From Streptomyces sp. YIM 130001 (GTDB taxonomy: Bacteria > Actinomycetota > Actinomycetes > Streptomycetales > Streptomycetaceae): a stretch of 64,000 nt of DNA. The position numbers were made by a program, and so were the translations under genes. The stretch lies in assembly GCF_003574445.1 (NCBI RefSeq), contig NZ_KZ984549.1, positions 372,001-436,000 of the forward strand, in the 5' to 3' direction. Positions 44,220 through 53,716 of this stretch are shown piece after piece. The notes under the pieces were generated by a model, which was not told where the DNA came from, searched no databases, and saw only the letters and a list, made by a program, of their open reading frames with translations. How positions within the stretch are numbered: position 1 is the first letter of the stretch; each line of letters starts with the position of its first letter.

Positions 44220-45515
44220 CTAGCGCGGGGAGGCGGCACGGGCTTCCGGCAGCTCGGGGCGCTCCGGGATCCTGCCGGACCGGGCGAGAGCGCCGAGCCA
44301 GCGCGCCGACTGCTTGGGGGTACGGGTGAAGGTCTCCCGGTCGACCGCGATCAGGCCGAACGTGGGCCGGTAGGTGCCCCATTCGTAGTTGTCCAGCGCG
44401 CTCCAGTGCAGATAGCCGAGCACCTCGACCCCGTCGCGCATGGCGGCGGCCAGGCTGGCCAGCGCTTCGTCGGTGTAGTCGATGCGGCGCTGGTCGTCGC
44501 CGGTCGCGATGCCGTTCTCGGTGATCATGATCGGCACCTGCGGACCGACCACCTCGGCCGTGTGCCGTACGGCCTCCCCCAGCGCCCGCGGGTAGTACTC
44601 CCAGTCAGTCAGCGTCGTCTCGGTGCCTTCCGGGAGCGGCAGCGGCCCGTCCGTGCCGATGCGGTGGCGGGTGTACACCTGCACGCCGATCCAGTCGTCC
44701 TGCCGGGACGCCTCCAGGAAGATGTCCTCCCGCAACCACGCGTAGGCGTCCGCCACTTCCTGTGCGCCCGGCTCCGCCTGGTACACCTGGTTGGCGATCG
44801 TCCAGCCCACCTTGAGGCCGGGATCGGCCGACTTGAGGACGGCGGACGCGGCCCGGTGCGCCTCGATGAGCGCGTGGACCACATCGGCGTCCGGGTCGAT
44901 GGTGGCGGGGTCGATCGCGGCTGCGCCGGTGGGGGCGTTCTTCTGCTTGCCGTGCGCGATGCTCTCCCAGCCGTGCTCGGCGGCCACGTTCCGGATGGCG
45001 TGCATCACGGCCAGCATGTTCGGCTCGTTGATGGTGACGACATGCCGGACGCCGATCTCGAGGATCTCGGCGGCCGTCCGGGCGTACTCGGCGAAGAGTT
45101 CGGCCGCGTCCGGCGCGAGCCAGCCGCCGAGCTCACTGAACCAGCGCGGCGAAGTGAAGTGATGGAGCGTCACCACGGGGGTCAGGCCACGCTCGAGCGC
45201 ACCGGTCACCATGGCCCGGTAGTGCGCGACCGCGGCTCGCGAGACCTTCCCGCGCTCCGGCTCGATGCGGGCCCACTCGATGCCGAACCGGTAGGAGTTG
45301 AAGCCGAGTTCACTCAGCAGGTCCATGTCCTCGGCCCAGCGGTGGAAGCTGTCGACCGCGTCCCCGCTGGGTTCCGCGACGAAGGTGCCGGGGCGGTGCT
45401 CGATCTGCCACCAGTCGCTGGAGACGTTGTTGCCCTCGACCTGATGAGGCGACGTGGATGCCCCCATGAGGAAGCCGTTCGGCAGGTCGAGGCCCGGCCC
45501 GGTCGGCGTGGTCAT
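44220..45515 (-). CDS. GH1 beta-glycosidase
   Basis: A 431-aa retaining GH1 enzyme: N-terminal FLMGASTSPHQVEGNNVSSD, acid/base Glu164 in VVTINEPN, nucleophile Glu333 in IMITENGIA, and the aglycone-side YLHWSALDNYEWGTYRPTFG. No signal peptide, so cytosolic. ATG 45515 with GGAG upstream is used; a TTG one codon earlier is possible. Hydrolyses beta-glucosides, galactosides or related sugars. It heads the GH1-TetR operon and is divergent from binding-protein paralogue 2. Confidence 0.93.
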   Translation of the reverse strand: MTTPTGPGLDLPNGFLMGASTSPHQVEGNNVSSDWWQIEHRPGTFVAEPSGDAVDSFHRWAEDMDLLSELGFNSYRFGIEWARIEPERGKVSRAAVAHYRAMVTGALERGLTPVVTLHHFTSPRWFSELGGWLAPDAAELFAEYARTAAEILEIGVRHVVTINEPNMLAVMHAIRNVAAEHGWESIAHGKQKNAPTGAAAIDPATIDPDADVVHALIEAHRAASAVLKSADPGLKVGWTIANQVYQAEPGAQEVADAYAWLREDIFLEASRQDDWIGVQVYTRHRIGTDGPLPLPEGTETTLTDWEYYPRALGEAVRHTAEVVGPQVPIMITENGIATGDDQRRIDYTDEALASLAAAMRDGVEVLGYLHWSALDNYEWGTYRPTFGLIAVDRETFTRTPKQSARWLGALARSGRIPERPELPEARAASPR

Positions 45516-45562
45516 CAAAGTACTCCTCTCGCGCGGCGTCGGTTCGGCAACCGCACTGCGCC

Positions 45563-45584
45563 AAAAACGTGCATTGATCGGTTT
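45563..45584 (-). promoter_or_regulatory. 22-bp regulon operator, site D, before GH1-TetR
   Basis: The minus strand reads AAACCGATC-AATG-CACGTTTTT. It matches the consensus except for C and T at two positions of the right half. Located 48 bp upstream of the GH1 start. Confidence 0.68.
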
Positions 45585-45682
45585 TCACGCCAGCGTACAC
45601 ACACCGAGGGCGGCGACGGAAGCACTGGCGAGCCCACGAACACGACCGCCATCGCGACGAGGAAGGCCCCCGCAGTCTTCAT

Positions 45683-45714
45683 TGCCGACGAATACCGATC
45701 GATGTACGGTTTTC
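45683..45714 (+). promoter_or_regulatory. Promoter with 22-bp regulon operator, site C
   Basis: TTGCCG at 45683-45688, 17-bp spacer, TACGGT at 45706-45711. ATACCGATC-GATG-TACGGTTTT lies at 45693-45714. It precedes the binding-protein gene by 97 bp, compared with 95 bp for site A and its gene. Confidence 0.72.
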
Positions 45715-45811
45715 GAGTCCGAGGGCCGGCCCGGGCCTTCATCGGCCTGCGCTCCGGCCGCCCCGGCATCTCGCGTGGGCGCCACCCACCCGTCCTCACA
45801 CGGAGATCACC

Positions 45812-47347
45812 ATGAGGTTTTCCGCTCGTTCCACGGCCGCGGCGATCAGCGTCGCCCTGTGCGCCGCGACGCTGTCGGGCTGCTCCGGATCGGCCGGCAA
45901 CCGCGCCACCGATCGCACCACGCTCGACATCGCCACCCTCAGCGCGGCCCAGAGCCTGGACCCCGCGGAGGCGGCGGGCGGCACGGTCATGTACTTCCAG
46001 CCGGTGTACGACACCCTCGTCGAGCGGGCCCCGGACGGCACGTACAAGCCCATGCTCGCCACCCGCTGGTCCTACGACCGAGCGCGCACCGCCCTGTCAC
46101 TGACCCTGCGCAAGGGCGTGAAGTTCAGTGACCGAACTCCCTTCGACGGGGAGGCCGTTCGCAAGAACCTCGACCACTTCAAGTCGGGCGGCGGTGCCAA
46201 TGCCAAGACGCTCAGCACGCTCGACAAGGTGACCGTCGAATCCCCGACCCGGGTGACGCTGCACCTGTCAGCCCCCGACCCCGCCATGCTCTTCTACCTC
46301 AGCGACTCGGCCGGCCTCATGGCCAGCCCCGCCGCGCTCAAGGGCTCCTCGCTCGAGACCACTCCGGTAGGCACCGGCCCGTACACCCTCGACAAGAAGA
46401 AGACCTCGCTCGGCGTGAAGTACGTCTACGCCAGGAAAGCCGACTACTGGGGCGACCAACTCCCCTACAAGACCGTGACGATCAGCCGCTTCGACAACGA
46501 GACGGCGATCGTCAACGGGCTCAGGACCAGGCAGATCGACTTCAGTGTGCTGCAGGAGGCGGACCAGCAGATCGCCGTGGAAACGGACCCCGAACTGTCC
46601 GGCACGAAGGTCACCCCGAACTTCCAGGGCCTGCTGCTCTTCGACCGGGCGGGGCTACGCACCCCGGCCCTCAAGAACCGCAAGGTCCGCCAGGCACTCA
46701 ACCACGCCCTGGACCGCCGGACCATGCTCGAGCAGATCCGCCGCGGCCGAGGCGAGTCCACCGCCCAGGTCTTCGGTCCGGAAACCAAGGGCTACGACCG
46801 TGACCTGGACACCCGCTACCCCCACGAACCCGCCACAGCACGGAAGTTGATGAAGGAGGCGGGCTACGCGAAGGGCTTCACCCTGAAGCTGCCGAAGGTC
46901 GCCGCCATCGTCGGGGACAACCTCGCCTCCTCCATCCAGTCCGACTTCAAGGCCATCGGCGTCAAGGTCGTCTGGGACACCCTGGACGGGGCGACGGCGG
47001 TCAGGAAGATCTCCAAGGACCGGGCCTATCCGGCGATGGTGATGAACATGAACCAGACATCCACCGACTGGCTCACCGTCCAGGACCTCGTCGCACCCGG
47101 CGCGTACAACCTCTTCGGAACCACCGACACCACGATCAAGAAGCTGGTGCCTCGCATCCAGCGCGGCGGCGACGGCGCCGCCCAGGCTGCACGGGAACTG
47201 AACCGGCACCTCGTCGAGGAAGCCTGGTTCGTCCCGTTCTACCGCATGGAATGGCAACAGGTCGCCCACCGCACGGTCAAGGCGGCTCCGCAGTCAGGCA
47301 TGGGCTATCCGTCGCTGTACAACTACCGCCCTGTCGAAGGGAATTGA
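45812..47347 (+). CDS. Family 5 ABC transporter substrate-binding lipoprotein, paralogue 2
   Basis: A 511-aa SBP_bac_5 lipoprotein (lipobox LSGC). It is collinear along its whole length with the protein at 33269: both contain LTLRKGVKFSD, GTGPYTLDK, FQGLLLFDRAG, EAGYAKGF and RELNRHLVEE. No permease gene follows, so both proteins probably feed the single Dpp-type transporter encoded at 38160-41793. Divergence between the copies suggests different ligand preferences within one glycan family (inference). Confidence 0.92.
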   Translation: MRFSARSTAAAISVALCAATLSGCSGSAGNRATDRTTLDIATLSAAQSLDPAEAAGGTVMYFQPVYDTLVERAPDGTYKPMLATRWSYDRARTALSLTLRKGVKFSDRTPFDGEAVRKNLDHFKSGGGANAKTLSTLDKVTVESPTRVTLHLSAPDPAMLFYLSDSAGLMASPAALKGSSLETTPVGTGPYTLDKKKTSLGVKYVYARKADYWGDQLPYKTVTISRFDNETAIVNGLRTRQIDFSVLQEADQQIAVETDPELSGTKVTPNFQGLLLFDRAGLRTPALKNRKVRQALNHALDRRTMLEQIRRGRGESTAQVFGPETKGYDRDLDTRYPHEPATARKLMKEAGYAKGFTLKLPKVAAIVGDNLASSIQSDFKAIGVKVVWDTLDGATAVRKISKDRAYPAMVMNMNQTSTDWLTVQDLVAPGAYNLFGTTDTTIKKLVPRIQRGGDGAAQAARELNRHLVEEAWFVPFYRMEWQQVAHRTVKAAPQSGMGYPSLYNYRPVEGN

Positions 47348-47835
47348 CGGCAAAGCGCGCACGGGACGGCCAGGCGTTCACGGCCACAGGAGATGCCGCT
47401 CCCACGAATTCCCGGCCGCCGCACGTGCGTAACGCCGCCGCGTGTGCCGACGGCTCCCGTCCGCCTGCCGAACTCGACCGTGGCCGGAACGACGGTGTAC
47501 AGCGACCACGCGTCGGCGACACGTCCGGCTCCCTCGCGATCCGGGACAGCGCCTGGCCCTCGCCTGCTCACGCTCGGAATCGCTGTCCGGCGAACACCTC
47601 GAGACCCCCAACCACGCCCGCACATCCCGCGCCCCGTCACCAACACCTACATCGACATCACTCATCTCTCATCACGCATCACCCACCCGTGCCGCCTGTG
47701 AAGTCGACCGTGTGAAGACCGAGCGTGCCCTCTCACTCATGCCGCCCGCAATCGGCGGCCGCGCACCGATGAGTTCCTGGGACAGCCCCGGTCTATCCCT
47801 GTGTACGGACTCACCCCGTAGGGAGACACTCAGCC
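47348..47835. other. 488-bp intergenic region, no gene seen
   Basis: Open frames here are low-complexity shadows. A CAT/TCATC-rich tract near 47650-47690 is locally AT-richer and may contain the promoter for the VOC gene. Confidence 0.5.
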
Positions 47836-48243
47836 ATGTACCAGCAGATGATCTTCGTGAACCTGGCCACCGGCAATCTGGACGCGACGAAGAAGTTCTT
47901 CGGCGAGCTCGGTTACGCGATCAACCCTCAGTTCAGCGACGACACCACGGTCTCGATCCCGCTCAGCGAAGCCATCGTCGTCATGTTCCACACGCACGAG
48001 AAGTACGCCGAGTTCACGAAGAAGACGATCGTGGACTCGACCTCTTCCAGCGAGGTGCTCCTCGCCCTCAGCGCGGAGAGTCGCGACAAGGTCGACGACC
48101 TGGTGAACAAGGCGGTCGCAGCCGGCGGCGCGGTCACCGGCGAGCCCCAGGACCACGGCTTCATGTACGGCCGCGCCTTCGACGACCTGGACGGCCACAC
48201 CTGGGAGGTCGTCTGGATGGACGCGTCGGCGGTCGAGGGCTGA
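47836..48243 (+). CDS. VOC family (glyoxalase-like) protein
   Basis: A 135-aa vicinal-oxygen-chelate fold protein: FVNLATGNLDATKKFFGELG, IPLSEAIVVMFHTHEKY, FDDLDGHTWEVVWMD. The last carries the usual C-terminal DxxGHxWE metal-site motif. GGGAGA lies before the ATG. Probable single-domain metalloenzyme or binding protein of unknown substrate. A hairpin terminator follows. Confidence 0.88.
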   Translation: MYQQMIFVNLATGNLDATKKFFGELGYAINPQFSDDTTVSIPLSEAIVVMFHTHEKYAEFTKKTIVDSTSSSEVLLALSAESRDKVDDLVNKAVAAGGAVTGEPQDHGFMYGRAFDDLDGHTWEVVWMDASAVEG

Positions 48244-48279
48244 CGACCACCTCTCGGCGGGGAGCACTGCGGGGTCCAG

Positions 48280-48314
48280 CCCCCAAGTGCCCGGCTCGGC
48301 CAGGCGCTTGGGGG
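48280..48314. terminator. Bidirectional hairpin between VOC and TerD-type genes
   Basis: CCCCCAAGTGCC (48280-48291) pairs with GGCGCTTGGGGG (48303-48314), a 12-bp stem with one G-T pair, followed by TGTTTGG. Confidence 0.8.
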
Positions 48315-48344
48315 TGTTTGGCAAGTCCGCCCGTAGAGGATGGC

Positions 48345-50411
48345 TCAGCCCGCGGCGGCTTGCTCGGCAGCCCGTCCCGACGACGATGCGCGGCGCGGCG
48401 CCGAGGCCGCGACATGGACGACCACCGTTCCGTGGAACAGGTGCACAGCGTCGTCGACACTGCGGATAAAGCCGGATTCCGCGTTGCCACGACTGCTGCC
48501 CATGCCCTTGAAAAGAGAGAGACGGAATCCGGTGATCTGCATAGCGTTCTTCGGCACGATGTTCGCGGGTTCCGGCCGCAGACGTTCCAAAGTGCCCCGC
48601 GGGCCGCCCGCTTCGCCCTCCACCAGCGTCTCGACGTGCAGGTCCGCGGGAGCGTCAGCCAGGCGCCGGATCAGGCGTTTAACCCAAGTCAGGGGGTAAC
48701 CCTGTTCGGGCGCGGGAATTTCGATGGACGTACGGATTTTCCCAGTACGCAGATCGGCGATGACGGCGAGCACGCCCGGCGAACCCTCCATCCGCAACTC
48801 GGCCTTGAGCCGTCCGTCGAGGCAGAGCTGATCGGCGAGGCGGATCCGGCGGGCGGCCGGATCGATGCCGCGCTGGGAGCGCTGGACGGGCAGGACCTTC
48901 CGTCCCAGTTCACCACCCAACCTGAGGCAAACCTGTCGGACGAGCCGTTCCCAGCTCTCCACCACCTCAAGGGCGCGCGGGTCTCCCTGGCACAGGGTCT
49001 CGTCGTCGATGCCGTTGCGTACGGGCACCCAGGCGGCACCCATGTTCTGGAAACCATGGCAACCGGAGTTCTCGTGCTGGAGGTAGTGCAGCAGCTCCTG
49101 GAGCAACCAGGCGTGTGACGCATTTCCCACGCCTTCGTGCTGGATCAACAACTGCGCCTGGTGGGCGACTTCGGCCCACGAAAGATGCCACAGCGCCACC
49201 TTGTGCTTGCGGCGACCGTCGATCCTGACGTCGACCAGCGGGCTGCCCTCCAGGGCGACATCGTTCGACAAGGTGATCACGGCCTCGTATCCGCGCCGAG
49301 CCGCGATGTCCATGTACGCCTGGACCTGATCTGCCTTCAGGGCGCTGCCGTTGGTCTTCGTCTCGACCAGTGCGGTCCACAGTTTCCCGGCGCGTTCCAC
49401 TCGGATCACACCGTCGGGCCGCCGCGGAGTGTCGCCGTGCGGCAGTGACACTTCCGTGAAGGTCTCCATCCGGCCGGCGGGCGCTCCGTACGCCGCGGTG
49501 AGTCTCCTGCCGAACTCCGGGATCTGCGCCATCACGGACAGCAGCACCGACGTCGCCCGCATCTCACGGTCGCGGTCACTCTTGAGCGCCGACACGGGGA
49601 AGAGCCGCGCCTGCTTCCAGGACTCGCTCTCCGCCAAGGACTTCTTGGCGGTCTTGGGAAGGATGACCTTCTTCTTGGAGGTACGCGGACGTGCCCGCAC
49701 TTTCGTCGGTGCAGATCCCGCATCCGGCCGCCGGGGCGCCGGGAGCGCCGGCGCCGGCTCCAACTCCGGCTGCCCGGCGGGACTTTCAGTCGGTTCGCCG
49801 TCGTCCGACGGTTCCCGCCCCAACTCCGCTCCCGCCGTGGCGCCCGAGTCCCGCTCGGCAGCCGCGTCGTCCTCGACGTCCACGCCGAAGTCCGTTGCCA
49901 GACCGGCCAACCCCGCGGCATAGCCCTGTCCGATGGCACGCAGCTTCCACTCGTCCCCACGACGGTAGATCTCGCCGAAGACCAGGGCGCTAACAGCTCC
50001 GGCATCGCCGACCGCGAACCTCACCACGTCTTCACCGGAACCGTCGGCCAGGGTGAGTTGGAGATCCTCCAACTCACCGAAGTGCCCGCCGTCGTACCGG
50101 CTGGCGGCCACCACGATCCGTTCGACGTCCTGTGGGATCGCCGTCAGGTCGAAGCTGATCCGGTCCCGGTTTCCGCTCCCTGTGGGCGTCTTGCCAAGCA
50201 GCTGAACGCTCCCGTCGGCAGCCACAGGGTTGTTGTAGAAGTAGAAGTCGGCGTCGCCGCGCACCTTCCCGCCTCCGTCCAGCAGTAATACGGAGACGTC
50301 CGCGTCACCCTCCCCCGTAGTGCTGGCCCATTCCAGACTCACGATCACGGAGTCGACGCTTTCACTGAGGGGCGCCAGCCCGACATTGGCGCCCTTGATC
50401 AACTCGAACAC
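48345..50411 (-). CDS. TerD domain fused to a PD-(D/E)xK nuclease-like domain
   Basis: A 688-aa protein. Residues 1-180 are a TerD/CABP domain (FELIKGANVGLAPLSESVDS, DADFYFYNNPVAADGSV, SRYDGGHFGELEDLQLTLAD) of the calcium-binding tellurite/stress family. Residues about 180-265 are acidic, then a disordered Pro/Ala linker ending in a basic patch (TSKKKVILPKTAKKS). Residues about 270-400 have Asp333 in RPDGVIRV, Glu350-x-Lys352 in ALVETKTNG, and a following Q-x-Q-x-Y helix, the arrangement of PD-(D/E)xK nucleases. The C-terminal 250 residues are unassigned. GTG start. It suggests a stress-linked nuclease. Monocistronic. Confidence 0.82.
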   Translation of the reverse strand: MFELIKGANVGLAPLSESVDSVIVSLEWASTTGEGDADVSVLLLDGGGKVRGDADFYFYNNPVAADGSVQLLGKTPTGSGNRDRISFDLTAIPQDVERIVVAASRYDGGHFGELEDLQLTLADGSGEDVVRFAVGDAGAVSALVFGEIYRRGDEWKLRAIGQGYAAGLAGLATDFGVDVEDDAAAERDSGATAGAELGREPSDDGEPTESPAGQPELEPAPALPAPRRPDAGSAPTKVRARPRTSKKKVILPKTAKKSLAESESWKQARLFPVSALKSDRDREMRATSVLLSVMAQIPEFGRRLTAAYGAPAGRMETFTEVSLPHGDTPRRPDGVIRVERAGKLWTALVETKTNGSALKADQVQAYMDIAARRGYEAVITLSNDVALEGSPLVDVRIDGRRKHKVALWHLSWAEVAHQAQLLIQHEGVGNASHAWLLQELLHYLQHENSGCHGFQNMGAAWVPVRNGIDDETLCQGDPRALEVVESWERLVRQVCLRLGGELGRKVLPVQRSQRGIDPAARRIRLADQLCLDGRLKAELRMEGSPGVLAVIADLRTGKIRTSIEIPAPEQGYPLTWVKRLIRRLADAPADLHVETLVEGEAGGPRGTLERLRPEPANIVPKNAMQITGFRLSLFKGMGSSRGNAESGFIRSVDDAVHLFHGTVVVHVAASAPRRASSSGRAAEQAAAG

Positions 50412-50616
50412 AACCCCACCCCCACTGACGCACGCCGGGACTACGGCCGTCGGCCGAGCGTCAATTGCTCCGTGTATGCCACGCCTTCACATTCAAGGCA
50501 CAAGCGGAACCTTAATGCGCCAGGCGTCCTGCCGGTGTCGGCTCGAGGGAAAAGCCCGGGGCGGCCGTTGTCCGGCGCTACGACCTGGGAACGAGTCGCT
50601 GGGTCGCGCGGCGTGA

Positions 50617-51195
50617 TCAGGCGTGCAGCGTAGGGCGGTAGATGAGTTCCTGGATGTGGTTGTCGAGGGTGCGGGACTCGAGGAGTTCGAGGTCGTAGTC
50701 GGATGCGCCGCGGAAGATGGGGTCGCGTCCCGTCTCGCCGGTGATCGCAGGGAAGAGCGTGACCTGGACACGGTCGACAAGGCCCGCGGCCATCAGCGCA
50801 CGGTTCATCGACAGGCTGCCGTGCGAGCGCAGCGGCACCGCGGACTCCTCCTTGAGCCGTGCGACTACGTCCACCGCGTCGCCCCTCTCGACCGTCGCGT
50901 CCGGCCAGTCGAGGTGCTCGTCGAGCGTGTTCGACACCACGGTTGCCGGCAGGCTCCTCAGACGTGTGACCCAGCGGTCGCGCGTCTCCGGCTCCGGCGA
51001 GCTCGCGCCGAGCATCTGCGCGAACGTCCGATAGGTGTTGCCCCCGAACACCATCCGTTGCTCCTCCTCGTACAGCGCCTGACGGCGGTCGAGCAGCTCG
51101 GGCCCCTGCTTGCCCCAGTAGCCGGCCCAGTTGCCGCTGGTGGTGCCGAAGCCGTCGAGGGTGGAGAAGACGTCGACTGTGTAGGTGGTCGTCAT
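50617..51195 (-). CDS. RibD C-terminal/dihydrofolate-reductase-like protein
   Basis: A 192-aa reductase-fold protein: VDVFSTLDGFGTTSGNWAGY, VFGGNTYRTFAQMLG, and SLSMNRALMAAGLVDRVQVT followed by LFPAITGETGRDPIF. This is the actinobacterial YwjB/YyaP-like NADPH reductase family. ATG 51195 with GGAGAG upstream is chosen over an earlier in-frame start. Substrate unknown. Confidence 0.88.
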   Translation of the reverse strand: MTTTYTVDVFSTLDGFGTTSGNWAGYWGKQGPELLDRRQALYEEEQRMVFGGNTYRTFAQMLGASSPEPETRDRWVTRLRSLPATVVSNTLDEHLDWPDATVERGDAVDVVARLKEESAVPLRSHGSLSMNRALMAAGLVDRVQVTLFPAITGETGRDPIFRGASDYDLELLESRTLDNHIQELIYRPTLHA

Positions 51196-51585
51196 GGTGC
51201 TCTCCTCACGTGCGGTGGGCCGCGATCTCGCGTCCCGGAGAGGTAGACCGGCGCCCGGGGCGAGACTCATCGCGCGGGCGCGCACGGGCACGTACGTGAC
51301 CGGGGCGAGTGGCCCCGGCAGGCTGTGCCGGGGCCACTCGGAGCGGCGGGTCAGTGGTTCATTTCATCAGTACGAACGCTTCCGTGCGCATCTCGTCGGC
51401 CGGCTCGTCGGCGCGGTTGGCGTGGAGCCGGCGGCGGTGCTGAGCCGCTGAGCGGCGACGTAGCGGTCGCAGCGGTTGTGACCGGCAGTTTCTCGCCGGT
51501 GAACGCCGGGCGGAGGCGATGGCTGTACGCGAGGTCGAGGCCACATGCGGCGCCTCCCGGATCAGGCCTCCGCTCAGGCCCAGGA
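51196..51585. other. 390-bp gap with a possible coding remnant
   Basis: The minus-strand frame ending at 51359 closes with NRADEPADEMRTEAFVLMK, which looks like the C-terminus of a real protein (methyltransferase-like tail) but has nothing convincing upstream. Possible relic only. Confidence 0.35.
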
Positions 51586-52779
51586 TCACGCCTCCGCCCA
51601 AGTCCTGAGCGTGTCGCTGGTGAACTGGACCTCTTCCATGAGGCGAGTGGCCTCGATGACCAGGACTCCGTAGGGCCGCGTGGGATCGGCCAGCGGCAGG
51701 AGTTGCTTCTCGGCTTCGTGGACGACTTCCCGGCGCCGTGCTTCGACGTCGTGGGCCAGTTCCGACAGACGTCCCATCCCGCCGGGCAGCGTCGTCTCGT
51801 TCAGCTTGCTCAGTTCGTCCGCCACGGTGGAGACGGCTTCGAGGAAGGCGGCGTAGCGGTCCAGGAAGTGGCGGTACCGGTAGTCGTTCTCCTCCTCCCG
51901 CCACCGGTCGAGACTCCTCGTCAGGGAAGCCAGTTGGTACAGGGCTCGTTCCAGGGCGTTCAGTACGGTCTCGTAGTTCTGGAACGTCAGGTGCCCGCGG
52001 TGGCGCCTGAGCAGTCGTCGCGGGTTGTAGTGGATGCTCTCCTTGGCCGTGCTCAGACCGGCCCGGGCCTGGTCGATCAGGTTGTCCGTCCGGGCGGCGC
52101 GCTCGCGCCATCGGGCGGTGGTGTCAGCGTCCGGGGCGCCTTCGCGCAGTACGGGAGGCATGTCGGCGGTCAGGTCGCGCAGCGCTTCGGCGAGGCTGCG
52201 GATGCCGTACTCCGCGCTGCGGTAGCGCATCGGTGGGACGACCGTGACGTTGACCAGCGTGCCGATGGCGCAGCCGATGAGGACCAGCAGCACGATCTGA
52301 CCCAGTTGGGTGGCCCGGGTGGTGTTGTCGGGAGCGGCGACGTAGGTCGAGAACGCGAAGAACGCGGCCGTCGCCACCTGCGGCCCTTGTACCCCCAGGA
52401 TCCGTGACCGTCCGATCGACAGCGTGATGACCGCTACCAGCACGAAGGTCAGCAGGTCCGGGCCGGCGAGGAATCCGAGCACGGCCTGTACGGCCACTCC
52501 GGCCGCGACCGCACCGATGTAGCGCAGGGACTGCGTCACCGACTGGTAGACGGTCACGTACATGATCATCACTGCGGCGAACGGTGCGAACGCCGGTGAC
52601 TGGGCGTCCAGAAGGTAGTACGAGACCACCCAGGCCAGGGAGGCGGCCAGGGTGCTCTTGGCGGTCAGCAGCAGGCTGTGGCGTTCGAGTCCGGCGTGAC
52701 GGAACGCCCTCCCCCACCATCGCCCGACTCGCACGGTCCACCGCCGCGACTCTTCAGCGTCCGCCTCACCGGCCGTCAC
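51586..52779 (-). CDS. FUSC/aromatic-acid-exporter-like membrane protein
   Basis: A 397-aa protein. An N-terminal set of about six membrane helices (AASLAWVVSYYLLDAQSPAF, SQSLRYIGAVAAGVAVQAVL, LGQIVLLVLIGCAIGTLVNV) precedes a cytosolic helical domain of about 200 residues (ESIHYNPRRLLRRHRGHLTF, YRYRHFLDRYAAFLEAVSTV). This is the layout of the FUSC/ArAE family. Likely an efflux component of unknown substrate. Its promoter region holds a heptamer repeat array. Confidence 0.85.
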   Translation of the reverse strand: MTAGEADAEESRRWTVRVGRWWGRAFRHAGLERHSLLLTAKSTLAASLAWVVSYYLLDAQSPAFAPFAAVMIMYVTVYQSVTQSLRYIGAVAAGVAVQAVLGFLAGPDLLTFVLVAVITLSIGRSRILGVQGPQVATAAFFAFSTYVAAPDNTTRATQLGQIVLLVLIGCAIGTLVNVTVVPPMRYRSAEYGIRSLAEALRDLTADMPPVLREGAPDADTTARWRERAARTDNLIDQARAGLSTAKESIHYNPRRLLRRHRGHLTFQNYETVLNALERALYQLASLTRSLDRWREEENDYRYRHFLDRYAAFLEAVSTVADELSKLNETTLPGGMGRLSELAHDVEARRREVVHEAEKQLLPLADPTRPYGVLVIEATRLMEEVQFTSDTLRTWAEA

Positions 52780-53313
52780 ATCGGATCACTCTCTCCCAGG
52801 CTCGTTCCCGACTCCCGACTCGCGTTTCCTCCCTCCTGACTCCCGTTTCCGCACTCCCGAATCGGGCCGATCCGCAGTAGGACCGAGGCACCGCAGCCGA
52901 CGTACGACCGCAGTACCCCTTCACAGGGTCGGACAGACGCCCGCATCGCACATTCGCTGGGCGAGGTCCTGTCAGTGGCTTGCCGCATTCGTCGCTGCAT
53001 CGGCCCAACGCTTCACAGGTCATCACCGCTGGTGGAATCGGCGCCGTTCGGTCCGCCGCACCGCGTTCCCCCGGCTTCGAGTCAGAAGGACAGGCCGGGG
53101 TACGCGGGAGTCGTCGGACACGGAAAGGGTCCGGAAGAGCCGGGTCCGCGGGAAAGGAGGGACGCTCCACCTCGGAGTGCAGGCGCCAAACGGGAGCGCC
53201 AGGATGACTCCATCGAGGAGGCACTCCGCGGGGAATCGACGGCGGTTCGGCGAGAAGTGTCGGCGACGGACATTCGGCGACAGGGCCGGGAAAGCACAGA
53301 GAGGAGCGGGCGC
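52780..53313. other. 534-bp intergenic region with heptamer array
   Basis: Between divergent genes. Apart from the repeat array at its left end I see no gene; plus-strand frames upstream of 53314 look non-coding. Confidence 0.5.
52800..52862 (-). repeat. Heptanucleotide tandem array, about 9 degenerate units
   Basis: Plus-strand units GCTCGTT, CCCGACT, CCCGACT, CGCGTTT, CCTCCCT, CCTGACT, CCCGTTT, CCGCACT, CCCGAAT keep a 7-bp register. On the minus strand the consensus is GGGAGTC/GGGAAAC. It begins 20 bp upstream of the FUSC-type start codon. Confidence 0.8.
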
Positions 53314-53514
53314 ATGACCGACAACAGAAGGCACAGGCCTGAGGACGACAAGGAGCCGCCCTCCACAGCAGCCGACGAGATCCTCCACGAGGCCGAAGAG
53401 GCCGAGACGCGTGTGCTGGACGGCGGTGAGCGGCCCGGCAAGGACGGCGAGGCGGCGGACGCGCTCACCCCGGACGAGCGCGCGCAGGAGGACGTCTCAC
53501 GGCACGACGACTGA
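53314..53514 (+). CDS. Small acidic hypothetical protein, 66 aa
   Basis: ATG 53314 has GAGGAG seven bases upstream. The 66-aa product is highly charged and disordered in character (RHRPEDDKEPPSTAADEILH, LTPDERAQEDVSRHDD) with no hydrophobic core. Family not recognised; possibly a stress-type small protein. Confidence 0.6.
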   Translation: MTDNRRHRPEDDKEPPSTAADEILHEAEEAETRVLDGGERPGKDGEAADALTPDERAQEDVSRHDD

Positions 53515-53566
53515 CCGGCGTCCTATCGGCTCGATTTCCCGCAGTACTTCTTCGCGTATCTCTTAT

Positions 53567-53614
53567 GCATGCGGTCATGCACGCGGTCATGTTTCCGGTC
53601 ATGTATGCGGCCAT
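53567..53614 (+). repeat. 12-bp tandem repeat, 4 degenerate copies
   Basis: GCATGCGGTCAT, GCACGCGGTCAT, GTTTCCGGTCAT, GTATGCGGCCAT in exact 12-bp register, in the gap before the ProP-like gene. Confidence 0.85.
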
Positions 53615-53716
53615 GTATCTAGTCGTCGAATTCATGAGATTGTGCGCGGGTCAGAGATCCGATGACGGAGTGCAGCAGTAATCGAAAAACACCGCAGGAA
53701 AGAATGGAGCAGCTCC

